From assembly GCF_000169375.1 (NCBI RefSeq), contig NZ_AAXY01000005.1, forward strand, positions 231,692 through 295,691: a stretch of 64,000 bases of DNA. The letters are read 5' to 3'. Shown in pieces: positions 18,801-27,400 of this stretch. Every line of letters begins with the position of its first letter. Positions within the stretch are counted from its first letter, which is position 1. The translations under genes and the position numbers were made by a program. The stretch is from Marinobacter sp. ELB17. GTDB taxonomy: Bacteria; Pseudomonadota; Gammaproteobacteria; Pseudomonadales; Oleiphilaceae. The notes beneath the pieces were generated by a model, which was not told the origin of the DNA, ran no database searches, and saw only the letters and a program-made list of their open reading frames with translations.

Positions 18801-19527
18801 AAGCGGGGATCCCCGTTTGCTGTCGGTAAGCCGCAGGAAGGTTAATGATGTCGAGGCCAGATTCCAGCGATTCAATGTACTCCCAACTCCACTGCTGCTC
18901 AGACCAGGCGAGCTCTACCTCACCAATCGTCCACTGCGCCCTGCCGGCTTTATGAAAGCGCGCTGGCAGCCAGAGCGTATCCAATGAAACGCTTGAAGGA
19001 TGGCGCAGCTCTACTACCGACGGCCCCTCCGCTTTTACGCGTTCCCGGCAATCCGCCAGATCAATATCCCGCATTTTGCCGTGTTCATCTGTTTGAAGTT
19101 CGCGCCAAAGAACGCCCTTCCAAAAAACGTAAAGGTAGCCAGAGCGCAGCAAAGCCTGCCCTTTTTCGCCATCCAGTCCGGGCATTTGAGCCAGGGGATA
19201 CACGGGAAACAATAGATTTGACTGAGTGCGGGCAGAAAGGCGGGTTGGATTCGGTGCGTCCAGCAGCGGTAACTTTAGATAGCCACCTTGCTCTTTTTCA
19301 ATCGTGAGGGTCAGTGTGTGATCGAAGCATTCAGAAGCATCAACTGCGTAATCGCACTCATAACGCTGATGCCAATGCTGCTGCGCCATTGAAAGGTTAG
19401 CGACCGGCTCACCGTTTTTTTCCAGAACCAGGCCGTAGCCAGGATGAACGTCAGTTCCTGCCACCTCGACAAACAACTTCCCGGGGTTTTTGCAGGGCGA
19501 ACCCGCTGATATACATGGTTCGGTCAT
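15829..19527 (-). CDS. large T6SS effector, VasX-like, intact
   Basis: 1232 residues from the ATG at 19527, chosen because AAGGAGGG lies 6 bases upstream and the ATG overlaps the adaptor stop (ATGA). Seen: N-terminal region with a beta-rich part and LLRSGYLYVFWKGVLW (typical of the VasX N-terminal domain), a long helical middle, several hydrophobic segments at about 850-1080 (FGFNVALAGNSFI; ALATVALIVALSALAWAIF), and a C-terminal beta-rich domain ending SPRWLTISG. Family knowledge: such proteins are delivered on VgrG and make pores in target membranes. Position in a vgrG > DUF4123 > effector > immunity operon supports this. The exact target is not visible from sequence. Confidence 0.8.
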   Translation of the reverse strand: MTEPCISAGSPCKNPGKLFVEVAGTDVHPGYGLVLEKNGEPVANLSMAQQHWHQRYECDYAVDASECFDHTLTLTIEKEQGGYLKLPLLDAPNPTRLSARTQSNLLFPVYPLAQMPGLDGEKGQALLRSGYLYVFWKGVLWRELQTDEHGKMRDIDLADCRERVKAEGPSVVELRHPSSVSLDTLWLPARFHKAGRAQWTIGEVELAWSEQQWSWEYIESLESGLDIINLPAAYRQQTGIPAYGKRGAHDIDARREARCKNLKTLDSYEFGSRFGPDKQAGHDWVSLKEASSCRRRDPGREKEASNPSLITQSVDGSGLHENNTVLHKIRLELERMEGFTCKATETVEFASSMNRWVDDVIGEDWRALSGAGKAKSGEQETSDTSEAARRDLLDEVSRRLKSAPAEEDQLTRVRERHIPGVLLPDVLFELEWLTHQASLHLTYVSSLAQSTQKHPHFKSAMLVHSAVFDYKGHKRGPFTAHRNLVDVSKLDAALRKEDREVCRTTCYELIQQRIDLLENQAVPVFNDLFALNGLSYPIALQTLNPLLSHLETSVFHFDSLAGKVARDTEAYRDFAGARYIEKLAKGQAGLSVFLAVDSEPEADHKGVPEPNDGSGRPRPGLMQWLQVQRPRADQLPESIREHYELSEREKEKVLESIQKMADPELLQWAIHSYTTMGQLMADVASEFYLKTQRAILRKIGDGPIYQVKETLQVPLRYMKLGNPFFGSLVLGHANSAMLNPNPEMVPLGIRFGDQGAGIGALSNDKLNQALLKPNGSAVLRPKGGVINRIGPDMGGNYAVIRNANGRMLANAASVAGLQGLTPVNSFQAELFLAHKDSVAAKMSRGFTSRGGSALMRWAPPGMLGVFGFNVALAGNSFITKISTRQYGALAKDGVLLVYGVTNLMYWLGHIVEAEHAAGSARLSWLVKDRLDVDNIASKRGKSLAKRLFSDRMMSYAKFAGFAGAALEVFLSIWEGIDRLQANDTDAAAGYFTAAAGFGVFMFSHWAGPGVIPVLGITLSAALATVALIVALSALAWAIFNTDDALETWLKHGPFGKGEPASQFQHLHNNPDHAFQFLVSAFFPLNGTGGSLAWFNERSLLSDEEKDWLFDNKRMEGHVIAVSTAAFTLMDKPEEQFKAHFWVEIGFGGKAKPITPEFIHYDAERQMVRFHLPKPQWRRAGRSRFAEKLKGKVQITMGNGGLLPASDIENPLAEPAFEPGFSGASPRWLTISG

Positions 19528-20129
19528 TGTTGACCCTCCTTCCAATTCCGTTTGGACACGAGCCCGTCATGAATGGCTTGCTGATTTTTTGCGCTTAGCT
19601 GCAACCACCCGTCGCTCAGTGCGTAATCTTCCACTGTTTTCTCTGGCTTCTCAGCCCGACACACGTTGTGCCCACAAAACCAGAGCCACTGACAAACTGA
19701 ACCATGAAATCTGGCCTGTTGTGTACCATCAAGACTGAGGTAAAGCGCACTCATAATCCAGGAGTCGTGGAAGCGGAAAATCGAATCAGGTCCACCCTCA
19801 ACTCGAACGGACACCATCGTTCGCAAGTGGCTCGCGACCGTTTCAATACTTTTCTCTGAACCAAGAAACGATCCGGAAAGGTCAGGGAACTCCTTCTGCC
19901 AATGTTGCAACCACTCCTGGGATTGGTCCAGTTTTAGCAGTACCGGGCTTACCTGTGTAAGTGACTCATAAGAGGCAAACTGATAGATCGCAACCCACTC
20001 CGGGGTCGCGATGTGTTTATAAACCAGGCCAAGCGTGTTGTAGGCAGGGTGGGCCCCTTCAAGCAGGGCATACCATTGAAGATCGTTGTCAAAAAGCTCA
20101 ACGTTCGACACATCCACTGTGCTCATCAT
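19524..20129 (-). CDS. DUF4123 T6SS adaptor/chaperone (Tap-1/TEC type)
   Basis: 201 residues. The DUF4123 hallmark is visible near the N-terminus: LQWYALLEGAHPAYNTLGL; later GSFLGSEKS and the conserved WIMSALYLSL part. Family knowledge: these proteins bind a cognate effector and load it onto a specific VgrG tip. The gene overlaps vgrG upstream (ATGATGA) and the effector downstream (ATGA), so all three are translationally coupled. I chose the ATG at 20129; the frame stays open upstream inside vgrG. Cargo is almost certainly the effector at 15829-19527. Confidence 0.85.
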   Translation of the reverse strand: MMSTVDVSNVELFDNDLQWYALLEGAHPAYNTLGLVYKHIATPEWVAIYQFASYESLTQVSPVLLKLDQSQEWLQHWQKEFPDLSGSFLGSEKSIETVASHLRTMVSVRVEGGPDSIFRFHDSWIMSALYLSLDGTQQARFHGSVCQWLWFCGHNVCRAEKPEKTVEDYALSDGWLQLSAKNQQAIHDGLVSKRNWKEGQQ

Positions 20130-22240
20130 ACGGTTTCCCTGCAAGGGCAATGGTCCAGCGAGCAACTGCCATCGGGCTGTTCCATGCATTTGTCTACCAG
20201 AGCCAGATTTTCCACGGCTGCAAGTTCCAGCAACTCTATGGTCTCATCAGCCTTTCCGATAGGGCGAACTTGTGCGTCCGCCAACTGCGCCGGCGGCACA
20301 GCCCCATCGTTCGCGCTTATCATCTGCGGCATTCCCGGCACCACAACACCCTGCCCGGAACCACTTCCAGGGCTTCCCCCGGAGTTAATCTTGATCCCCG
20401 GCCCGCTCAGCGTCACCCCGCTGGGGTCAAGTTTCAGAAAGCTGCCGCCGGCGGCCAGTGTGATTTCGACACCGGCGTCAATAACCACTTTGGAGCCGGC
20501 CTTGTGGTGTACTTCGGTGCCGGCTTCGCTGAGCGTGGCACTGCCGGACTTTTGGTGGAAAGTTCCTCCAATGTTCTTACTGCAATCACCTCCAACGAAC
20601 AGGCGCTTTTCGCCGCCAACGGTGATGTGGTCGTTGCTTTTTACGTGGCTGAATTGGTCATTCTCAACGGTCAGGTGGCTGTCGTTGTTGATGACTTCGG
20701 TGCGGTTGTTTTCTGTCAGTAGATTCAGATCTTTTTGGGCGTGGATATAAACCTGTTCTTCTTCTGTTTCATCTTCAAAGCGCAGTTCGTTGCTGCCTTC
20801 GCCCTTGTGGGTTCGGGTTTTCAGAGTGGTGCGGGTTTTGTGTTTCGGCAGCGCGTAAGGCGGCGTGTTGGTTGCGTGGTAAGTGCGCCCGGTGATAATG
20901 GGCTGATCCGGGTCGCCGTCCAGAAAGGAAACAATGACTTCGTTTCCGATTCTCGGTATCGCCATAAAACCGTACTGGCCACCTGCCCAGCCCTGGCTGA
21001 CTCGAAGCCAGGCGCTGCTGTGTTCGTTATTTTCTGAATAGCGATCCCAAGGAAAGCGCACCTTTACCCGGCCGAATTCATCGCAGTGAATTTCTTCACC
21101 TTCTGGGCCTGTGACGATAGCAATCTGCGGGCCGTCCATGCGCAGGGGTTTTGCTGGTAAAGGTCGCCAGATTTTGTCAGCAGGAACGGCGCTGAATGCA
21201 TTGTGATAAGTGGTCGGTTCGGAACCGGCTTCTTCTTCCAGCGCCTGGGGCTGTTTGCCAGTGTGAGTGACGGCGATAAGCAACCAGTCCCGGTTTAAAT
21301 CAGGGCTGTTATGCTCGGTTAACGCTACTTTGGCGCCGCAGGTAAAGTCTGCGCGGTTACTCTCGCCGTCGGCGGTGCTGGCGTCGTTTCTGAGGGCATC
21401 CAGTCGCGCTTCGGTAAACGGCTGGCCGCTGGCGTCGGCTTTGAATCGGCCCGGGTAGTCGAAATGCTGATAGTCCTGGCGCTGGCTCGGACTGGCTGCG
21501 TTTTGCTGGTGAATTTGCGCGTAGGCAGGATTCTTGAAGGTGTAATCTTTCATAGCCACGGAGGCGACGCGAACGCGCTCCTCAAAACGGAAGCGGAACA
21601 CGGCAGGCTGCTTGGTGCTTCCCCCCGCTTTGCTATTGTATTGTGCGGCTTCGAGCCCCGGCGCATCACCATGATGATCGGCAATGATCAGACCCGGCTG
21701 TTCATTTCCGTCTACGCTGCCGTGCTGGTAGCGATAATGCCAACCTTCCTCTGCGCCCATTCGTTCGATAAATGCCAGATCGCTTTCCCGATGCTGTACG
21801 CAGTATTCCCGCTTCTGTGGGGTGCGTTTAAGATCAAACATCGAATTCACAAGGCCCCGCTCTTCCAAAAGCGTGCGTACGATCGTATCTGTGGTCTGAG
21901 CTTGGAATATGCGACTATTGTGCATCAGCCCTAAGCGCCACAAAGGCGGCTGAATGATCAATTCGTAGCGGGTGCGGCGGTGGCCGCTGCCTCCCCGGGC
22001 AAACTCGTTAACCACACCGGTGAAGCGGCGAAGGGGTGAACCGTCTCGCCAGACCACCAAATCTACCGATTGTTCCAGAATATCGGAGGCATCAACGGTT
22101 GCGTCGAAACTGGCCAGCTCAAGGCGACCGTGAAACAGTTCACAAAGCCGCTCGGTCAGCGTGAAGCCGACAACAGAAAAAAGATCAGAAGGAAGTTCGC
22201 CAACACGGGCGGTAAACTGCAGTCCGTTTGCCTGGGGCAT
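20126..22240 (-). CDS. vgrG: T6SS spike protein VgrG (TssI)
   Basis: 704 residues from the ATG at 22240. Order: gp27-like beta-barrels (residues 1-380; HRESDLAFIERMGAEEGWHY), gp5 OB-fold with GRVKVRFPWDR and WLRVSQGWAGGQYG, then a beta-helix of VxVxGxx-like repeats (NNDSHLTVENDQFSHVKSND) and a DUF2345-like end. The C-terminus (about 640-704) is a Gly/Ser-rich linker plus a Cys-containing tail, without an enzymatic domain. The spike punctures target cells and carries the adaptor-bound effector. The frame is open 64 codons further upstream, but those codons show no VgrG similarity. No other T6SS structural gene is in the window, so this is an orphan vgrG cluster. Confidence 0.93.
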   Translation of the reverse strand: MPQANGLQFTARVGELPSDLFSVVGFTLTERLCELFHGRLELASFDATVDASDILEQSVDLVVWRDGSPLRRFTGVVNEFARGGSGHRRTRYELIIQPPLWRLGLMHNSRIFQAQTTDTIVRTLLEERGLVNSMFDLKRTPQKREYCVQHRESDLAFIERMGAEEGWHYRYQHGSVDGNEQPGLIIADHHGDAPGLEAAQYNSKAGGSTKQPAVFRFRFEERVRVASVAMKDYTFKNPAYAQIHQQNAASPSQRQDYQHFDYPGRFKADASGQPFTEARLDALRNDASTADGESNRADFTCGAKVALTEHNSPDLNRDWLLIAVTHTGKQPQALEEEAGSEPTTYHNAFSAVPADKIWRPLPAKPLRMDGPQIAIVTGPEGEEIHCDEFGRVKVRFPWDRYSENNEHSSAWLRVSQGWAGGQYGFMAIPRIGNEVIVSFLDGDPDQPIITGRTYHATNTPPYALPKHKTRTTLKTRTHKGEGSNELRFEDETEEEQVYIHAQKDLNLLTENNRTEVINNDSHLTVENDQFSHVKSNDHITVGGEKRLFVGGDCSKNIGGTFHQKSGSATLSEAGTEVHHKAGSKVVIDAGVEITLAAGGSFLKLDPSGVTLSGPGIKINSGGSPGSGSGQGVVVPGMPQMISANDGAVPPAQLADAQVRPIGKADETIELLELAAVENLALVDKCMEQPDGSCSLDHCPCRETV

Positions 22241-22449
22241 ATCTTCGATCCCTGAAGATTGGTGTTTTTTATGCTCATCCTGAGCGGGTGAAAGATTATA
22301 ACCTTCAGATTCGGGAATGTAACCCTGCTGAATCACAGCATTTGATGAATGGTTTAAGCGCACGAGCAGACACGTTAAGATTTGTGCGGTTGATGAATCG
22401 GTTAATAAGCAATTCAGCAGAGTTTGTGCCATACGGGAATAAAGATTTT

Positions 22450-23907
22450 ATGAGTAGTAACGGTTTTCAAATAGAGCATCGCTACCTCGAACTCCCGGAG
22501 AGTTTCTTCACCCGCGTGCAACCCAGCCCGCTTAAAGAAGCAAAAATGGTGTGCTTTAACCAGGACCTGGCGCGGGAACTGGGATTTCACAGTAACAACC
22601 CAGCCCAATGGGAAAAAGTCGGTGGTGGCGCGGAACTGCTGGAAGGCATGGAGCCGGTCGCCATGAAGTACACCGGCCACCAGTTCGGCATGTACAACCC
22701 GGACTTGGGCGACGGCCGCGGGCTGCTACTGTGGGAAACCATTTCCCCAAACGGCCAGCGTTGGGACTGGCACTTGAAAGGTGCAGGGATGACGCCCTAC
22801 TCCCGCTTTGGCGATGGCCGTGCGGTGCTGCGCTCGACCATTCGTGAATACCTGTGTAGCGAGGCGATGCACGGGCTGGGCATTGCCACCACCCGCGCCC
22901 TTTTTATGGTTAGGGCCAAAGACCCGATACGCCGCGAATCTATTGAAACCGCCGCCGCGCTCATGCGGGTAGCCCACAGCCACATCCGCTTTGGCCACTT
23001 CGAATTCGCCGCTCATCACCAGAGCCCGGACACCGTAAAAACGCTGTTGGAGCACGTAATATCACTGCATTTCCCGGAGCTGATCACACTGCCTGAAACC
23101 GAGCGCCATCAGCGCTGGCTCGAAGCCGTGGTCGGCCGCACCGCGCGGCTGATCGCCGACTGGCAAACCGTGGGCTTCTGCCACGGTGTTATGAACAGCG
23201 ATAACATGTCGATTATTGGCGACACCTTCGATTACGGCCCCTACGCCTTTATGGACGATTTTGACGCCGGCTACATCTGCAATCACACCGACGAGCGCGG
23301 TCGCTACGCCTACAACCGCCAGCCGCAGATGGGCTTCGAAAACTGCCATTACCTGGCGCGAGCATTATTGCCGGTGATGGGTGAAGATGCCGTACACGAA
23401 GGTTTGAAACACTATGAAAGCGCCTACAACACTCGTTTTTTGCAGAACATGCGGAACAAGCTCGGCCTGCAGCAGGACGATGACAGCGACATGCATCTGA
23501 TTATGGACACCTTTAGCATGCTGCACGAACAGAAGGTTGACTTCACCCGCTTCTTCCGCGGCCTGTCGACGCTGTATGGCCGGGGCCACGGGCCGGTGCG
23601 CGACTTGTTTACCGACCGCGCCATTGCGGATGCCTGGCTTGGCCGTTACGAACAAAGGCTGGAGCAGGAAACTCAGGCTCACGATGCCCGGGAATACGCT
23701 ATGGGCCGGGTAAATCCGAAATACATTTTGCGTAATTATTTGGCACAGCAGGTGATTCTGGAGGCGCAAAACGGGGATTATCAGCCGCTGGAGGAGCTGC
23801 TAACGGTGCTAAAGAAACCGTTTGACGAACAAACCCAGTACGAAGAACGCTACGCTGCCCTGCCCCCAGACTGGGGTAAGGGCATGAGCGTCAGCTGTTC
23901 CAGCTGA
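22450..23907 (+). CDS. selO: protein adenylyltransferase SelO (YdiU family)
   Basis: Pseudokinase-fold enzyme that transfers AMP from ATP to Ser/Thr/Tyr of proteins, linked in other bacteria to redox stress. Seen: 485 residues; GHQFGMYNPDLGDGRG, HLKGAGMTPYSRFGDGRAVLRS with the conserved Gly/Arg residues, CHGVMNSDNMS and the metal-binding DYGPYAFMDDF. The C-terminus ends in SCSS, where eukaryotic SelO has selenocysteine; here it is cysteine. The ATG at 22450 gives the family length; the frame is open upstream into the vgrG promoter region. Divergent from vgrG, convergent with fumarase. Confidence 0.93.
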   Translation: MSSNGFQIEHRYLELPESFFTRVQPSPLKEAKMVCFNQDLARELGFHSNNPAQWEKVGGGAELLEGMEPVAMKYTGHQFGMYNPDLGDGRGLLLWETISPNGQRWDWHLKGAGMTPYSRFGDGRAVLRSTIREYLCSEAMHGLGIATTRALFMVRAKDPIRRESIETAAALMRVAHSHIRFGHFEFAAHHQSPDTVKTLLEHVISLHFPELITLPETERHQRWLEAVVGRTARLIADWQTVGFCHGVMNSDNMSIIGDTFDYGPYAFMDDFDAGYICNHTDERGRYAYNRQPQMGFENCHYLARALLPVMGEDAVHEGLKHYESAYNTRFLQNMRNKLGLQQDDDSDMHLIMDTFSMLHEQKVDFTRFFRGLSTLYGRGHGPVRDLFTDRAIADAWLGRYEQRLEQETQAHDAREYAMGRVNPKYILRNYLAQQVILEAQNGDYQPLEELLTVLKKPFDEQTQYEERYAALPPDWGKGMSVSCSS

Positions 23908-23919
23908 GCGCCTGATGAA

Positions 23920-23944
23920 GGGGACGGATTTGAAATCCGTCCCC
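23920..23944. repeat. 25 bp palindromic repeat, variant
   Basis: GGGGACGGATTT, one G, then the exact reverse complement. It lies between convergent selO and fumarase genes and may act as a bidirectional terminator. Same consensus as the elements at 23972 and 52921. Confidence 0.85.
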
Positions 23945-23971
23945 GGTCTGGACTGGGGCGCGCAGGTCTAA

Positions 23972-24000
23972 TCGGGGACAGATTTCAAATCTGTCCCCGA
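23972..24000. repeat. 29 bp palindromic repeat
   Basis: TCGGGGACAGATTT, one C, then the exact reverse complement (14 bp arms). Second element of the pair, 27 bp after the first. The core is identical to the one at 52921-52945. Confidence 0.88.
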
Positions 24001-24006
24001 TTCAAT

Positions 24007-25521
24007 TTAAACAGCCTTGGCGGCGATGATCTTTTTATGCCACTCGGCCGGGCCAGTCTGGTGCACGGAAGATCCGCGGGAATCCACCGCAACCGTCACC
24101 GGCATGTCTTCCACGTCGAACTCGTAAATGGCTTCCATACCCAGTTCCGGGAAGGCCACCACTTCGGCGTGCTTGATGGCTTTTGACACCAGATACGCTG
24201 CTCCGCCTACCGCCATCAGGTAAACCGCACCAAATTCGCGAATGGCGTCAATGCCCGCCTGGCCACGTTCGGCTTTGCCGATCATGCCGGTCAGGCCGGT
24301 TTTTTCCAGCATGGTGTGGGTGAACTTGTCCATGCGGGTTGCAGTGGTGGGGCCTGCGGGGCCAACCACTTCTTCGCGCACCGGGTCCACCGGGCCAACG
24401 TAGTAAATAAAACGCCCTTTCATGTCCACCGGCAGCTCTTCACCATTGTTGATCATGTCCACCATTTTTTTGTGGGCGGCGTCACGGCCGGTCAGCATCT
24501 TACCCGACAGCAAAACAGTTTCACCCGGCTGCCAGTCCTTTACGTCTTCCGGGGTAACAGTGTTCAGGTTCACCCGACGCACGTTCTCGCCCACTTCCCA
24601 GGTAATTTCCGGCCAGTCATCCAGGCTCGGCGGGGTTTGCAGTGACGGGCCACTGCCATCCAGCACAAAGTGCGCATGGCGGGTGGCTGCGCAGTTGGGA
24701 ATAATCGCCACCGGCTTGTTGGCCGCGTGAGTGGGGAAATCTTTCACTTTCACATCCAGCACTGTGGTCAGGCCGCCCAGGCCCTGGGCACCAATGCCCA
24801 GCTCGTTTACTTTTTCGAACAACTCCAGGCGAAGCTCTTCAGCGCGGTTTGATGCGCCGCGGGCTTTAAGTTCTTGAATATCGACAGGCTCCAACAACGC
24901 TTCTTTGGCGATTGCCATGGCTTTTTCAGCGGTGCCGCCAATACCGATACCCAACATGCCGGGCGGGCACCAACCTGCGCCCATTTGCGGGATCATCTTC
25001 AGCACCCAGTCCACCACCGAATCTGACGGGTTCAGCATGGCAAACTTGGACTTGGCTTCAGAACCACCGCCCTTGGCCGCCACGTGAATGTCTACGGTGT
25101 TGCCCGGCACAATTTTGTAATGAATGATGGCGGGCGTGTTGTCTTTTGTGTTCTCACGCTTACCGTCCGGATCTGCCAATATCGACGCCCGCAGCATGTT
25201 GTCCGGATGGGTATAAGCGCGACGCACGCCTTCGTTGATGGCATCGTCCAGCGAGGTTTCAAAATCCCACTTCACGTTCATGCCAACATTCACGAACACC
25301 GTCACAATACCGGTATCCTGGCAGATCGGGCGGTGGCCTTCGGCGCACATCCGCGAGTTAATCAGAATCTGCGCCATAGCGTCTTTAGCCGCCTGGGATT
25401 CTTCTTTTTTATAAGCCTCGTACACCGCCTGAATAAAATCCTTCGGGTGATAGTAGGAAATAAACTGCAGCGCGTCGGCTACACTTTCAATCAGGTCTTC
25501 CTGGCGGATCAGGGTGGTCAT
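24007..25521 (-). CDS. fumarate hydratase, class I, iron-sulfur dependent
   Basis: Interconverts fumarate and malate in the TCA cycle. 504 residues, the one-chain class I form. The three cysteines expected to bind the [4Fe-4S] cluster are visible: Cys67 (RPICQDTG), Cys185 (GAGWCPPGML) and Cys277 (IPNCAATRHAHF). The C-terminal domain carries KGRFIYYVGPVDP and GPTTATRMD. Divergent from the enoyl-CoA hydratase gene. The palindromic pair directly after the stop probably ends transcription. FumA, FumB or FumD-type naming cannot be settled from sequence alone. Confidence 0.93.
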   Translation of the reverse strand: MTTLIRQEDLIESVADALQFISYYHPKDFIQAVYEAYKKEESQAAKDAMAQILINSRMCAEGHRPICQDTGIVTVFVNVGMNVKWDFETSLDDAINEGVRRAYTHPDNMLRASILADPDGKRENTKDNTPAIIHYKIVPGNTVDIHVAAKGGGSEAKSKFAMLNPSDSVVDWVLKMIPQMGAGWCPPGMLGIGIGGTAEKAMAIAKEALLEPVDIQELKARGASNRAEELRLELFEKVNELGIGAQGLGGLTTVLDVKVKDFPTHAANKPVAIIPNCAATRHAHFVLDGSGPSLQTPPSLDDWPEITWEVGENVRRVNLNTVTPEDVKDWQPGETVLLSGKMLTGRDAAHKKMVDMINNGEELPVDMKGRFIYYVGPVDPVREEVVGPAGPTTATRMDKFTHTMLEKTGLTGMIGKAERGQAGIDAIREFGAVYLMAVGGAAYLVSKAIKHAEVVAFPELGMEAIYEFDVEDMPVTVAVDSRGSSVHQTGPAEWHKKIIAAKAV

Positions 25522-25724
25522 AGTCGCCTCATCAACGGTCGTTATAAGAATATATTGGCAAATCAGAAGGCAAAGTTTACCAGAAATTCATCCGCGCGCG
25601 GGGTGCGACTGCAGGCCAATTCGCTGTGCCTGCTGATGACTCAAAAGCGTTAAAATTGGTGAAGAATGCGATGAAAAGCAGTTAAGATGCATTGCAAACT
25701 AACAAAGAAGTATTGGGAGACACC

Positions 25725-26498
25725 GTGACAGACCGTATTCTGATTGAGAAAAAGGACCAGGTTTTAATCGTTCGCCTAAATCGCCCAGAGCGCAAGAACG
25801 CCCTTACCCACGCTATGTACACCAGCATGGCCGACGCAATCGATCAGGCCGAGGCCGACAAGGACATTCGCTGCATTCTGTTTACCGGCAGCAATGAGTG
25901 TTTCACCGCCGGTAACGATCTTAACGATTTCACCAAAGGCTTACCCGGTGATTTCCGCGAGACCCCGGTAGGCCGTTTCCTGTTTGTGCTGGTTAACGCT
26001 ACCAAACCGGTGGTTGTGGCGATTAACGGGCCGGCGATAGGCATTGGCACGACTATGCTGCTGCACTGCGATATGGTCATGGCAGGCACCAACGCCGGTT
26101 TCCAAATGCCGTTTGCCAGCCTTGGCCTGTGTCCTGAAGGTGGCTCCAGCCTTTTACTGCCTATGTGGATTGGCCGCGTGCGGGCTGCTGAACTGCTGAT
26201 GCTGGGTGGTCGTTTTAGTGCGGAAGAGGCTTTGCGCCTGGGCATCATCAATCGCGTGTGCGAACCTGATGACACAGAAGCAGTTGCCTGGGAGGCCTGT
26301 CAGAAACTGGCTGCACAGGCACCAGCGGCCATTCGCGCTACCAAAGAACTGCTAAAACGGCCAAATCGGGAAGCTCTGGAAGAAACCATGCGGGTAGAAG
26401 GCGCGCTGTTCGGTGAACGCCTGAAGTCGCCGGAGGCAGCCGAATCCTTTCGCGCTTTTGTAGAAAAGCGTAAACCAGACTTCTCACGTTTTAGCTGA
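25725..26498 (+). CDS. enoyl-CoA hydratase/isomerase family protein
   Basis: Crotonase fold, 257 residues. Seen: RLNRPERKNALTHAMY, the oxyanion-hole segment ECFTAGNDLNDF, GPAIGIGTTMLLHCD and the catalytic-Glu region LGLCPEGGSS. Only the second catalytic Glu is obvious, so it may act as an isomerase or a hydratase on acyl-CoA esters. The start is GTG at 25725 with GGGAGA 5 bases before it; an in-frame upstream codon lacks a ribosome site. It stands alone, divergent from fumarase, so the pathway is not shown by context. Confidence 0.85.
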   Translation: MTDRILIEKKDQVLIVRLNRPERKNALTHAMYTSMADAIDQAEADKDIRCILFTGSNECFTAGNDLNDFTKGLPGDFRETPVGRFLFVLVNATKPVVVAINGPAIGIGTTMLLHCDMVMAGTNAGFQMPFASLGLCPEGGSSLLLPMWIGRVRAAELLMLGGRFSAEEALRLGIINRVCEPDDTEAVAWEACQKLAAQAPAAIRATKELLKRPNREALEETMRVEGALFGERLKSPEAAESFRAFVEKRKPDFSRFS

Positions 26499-26515
26499 GT
26501 CTGCTAAAACAGTAC

Positions 26516-27400
26516 TTAACCGGACACAGGTGGCAACGCCACCTGCTTACCGGCGGCCTGCAGGTTGCGGATGAGACGCCCCAGCGTGCGAGCAATGTCT
26601 TCCGCCTGGCCTTGGTTAGCGCCTAACTGAAACAACCGCGAACCGTCCCTTGGGTCATACACCCAGCAAGTGGCCAGGCTTGGTTCGCAATCCCATTTTA
26701 CCAACGGGCTAATGCCATAAACGTCAATCTGTTGGCTTTTGCGCAGCATGGTGCCTTGCTGACGGGTAATTTGCTGAATCAGCAGGCTGCTGTTGCGTTT
26801 TTCAACCTGGTAGCGAATGTCTGCTGGTTGGTCCAACTGCACAATGGCTTTGTCTTCGCGCCAACCTGACACCTGCAAAACACTGTTCAGGTGCATCAAT
26901 AACGCCTGCTCCTCGCTGTCTGCCAAATACAGCTTTTTCAGATCAGCCGCACTTTGCCCTCCAGCGGCTTCAATGATGGCTGTTCGCGGCTGCAAAGGTG
27001 TTGCCGGATTATTGGTCACCGCTGCCAAGGCGCGGTCTTTGCGCAGCTTTTCTATCTCGGTAATGCGCTCCAGCGCCTGTTTGTAGTACTGGCCCTCTTT
27101 GCCTGCGCGGGTGACATACACCTCAAGCGAGGCTTGAGCCTCGTTTAACAGATCCGACTTTTGCATCACCCGGCCGCGGTAGAAATAAAAATCCACCGGG
27201 CGCTCGCCGTCTAGCTGCTGTAAACGCCCCAGGTATTCGCTGGCGTCGTCCCAGTTTTCAGCGGCCAGTGCTTGCTCGGTCGCCAGCATCAAGCGGCGAA
27301 TTTCGTGCTCCGCGGGCAGCGCCATAGCACTGCCAGCGTACAACACGGCACACACGACCAACGCCCGGCAACCAGAAAATTTAAACGGTGTTGCTGCCAT
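26516..27400 (-). CDS. exported TPR-like protein, unknown function
   Basis: 294 residues with an N-terminal signal peptide (VVCAVLYAGSAMALPA, cleavage likely near residue 28). Residues 30-130 form TPR-like helices (ALAAENWDDASEYLGRLQQ; SLEVYVTRAG). The C-terminal half is beta-rich, with WDCEPSLATCWVYDPRDGSRLF and two cysteines that could pair. Probably periplasmic or membrane-attached. The ATG lies inside the end of rmuC (20 bp overlap), so it is co-transcribed with it. No family name recognised. Confidence 0.6.
   Translation of the reverse strand: MAATPFKFSGCRALVVCAVLYAGSAMALPAEHEIRRLMLATEQALAAENWDDASEYLGRLQQLDGERPVDFYFYRGRVMQKSDLLNEAQASLEVYVTRAGKEGQYYKQALERITEIEKLRKDRALAAVTNNPATPLQPRTAIIEAAGGQSAADLKKLYLADSEEQALLMHLNSVLQVSGWREDKAIVQLDQPADIRYQVEKRNSSLLIQQITRQQGTMLRKSQQIDVYGISPLVKWDCEPSLATCWVYDPRDGSRLFQLGANQGQAEDIARTLGRLIRNLQAAGKQVALPPVSG

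Noticed and set aside
22228..22449. Upstream extension of the selO frame
   Set aside because: It overlaps the 5' end and promoter of vgrG; the family begins at the ATG at 22450.
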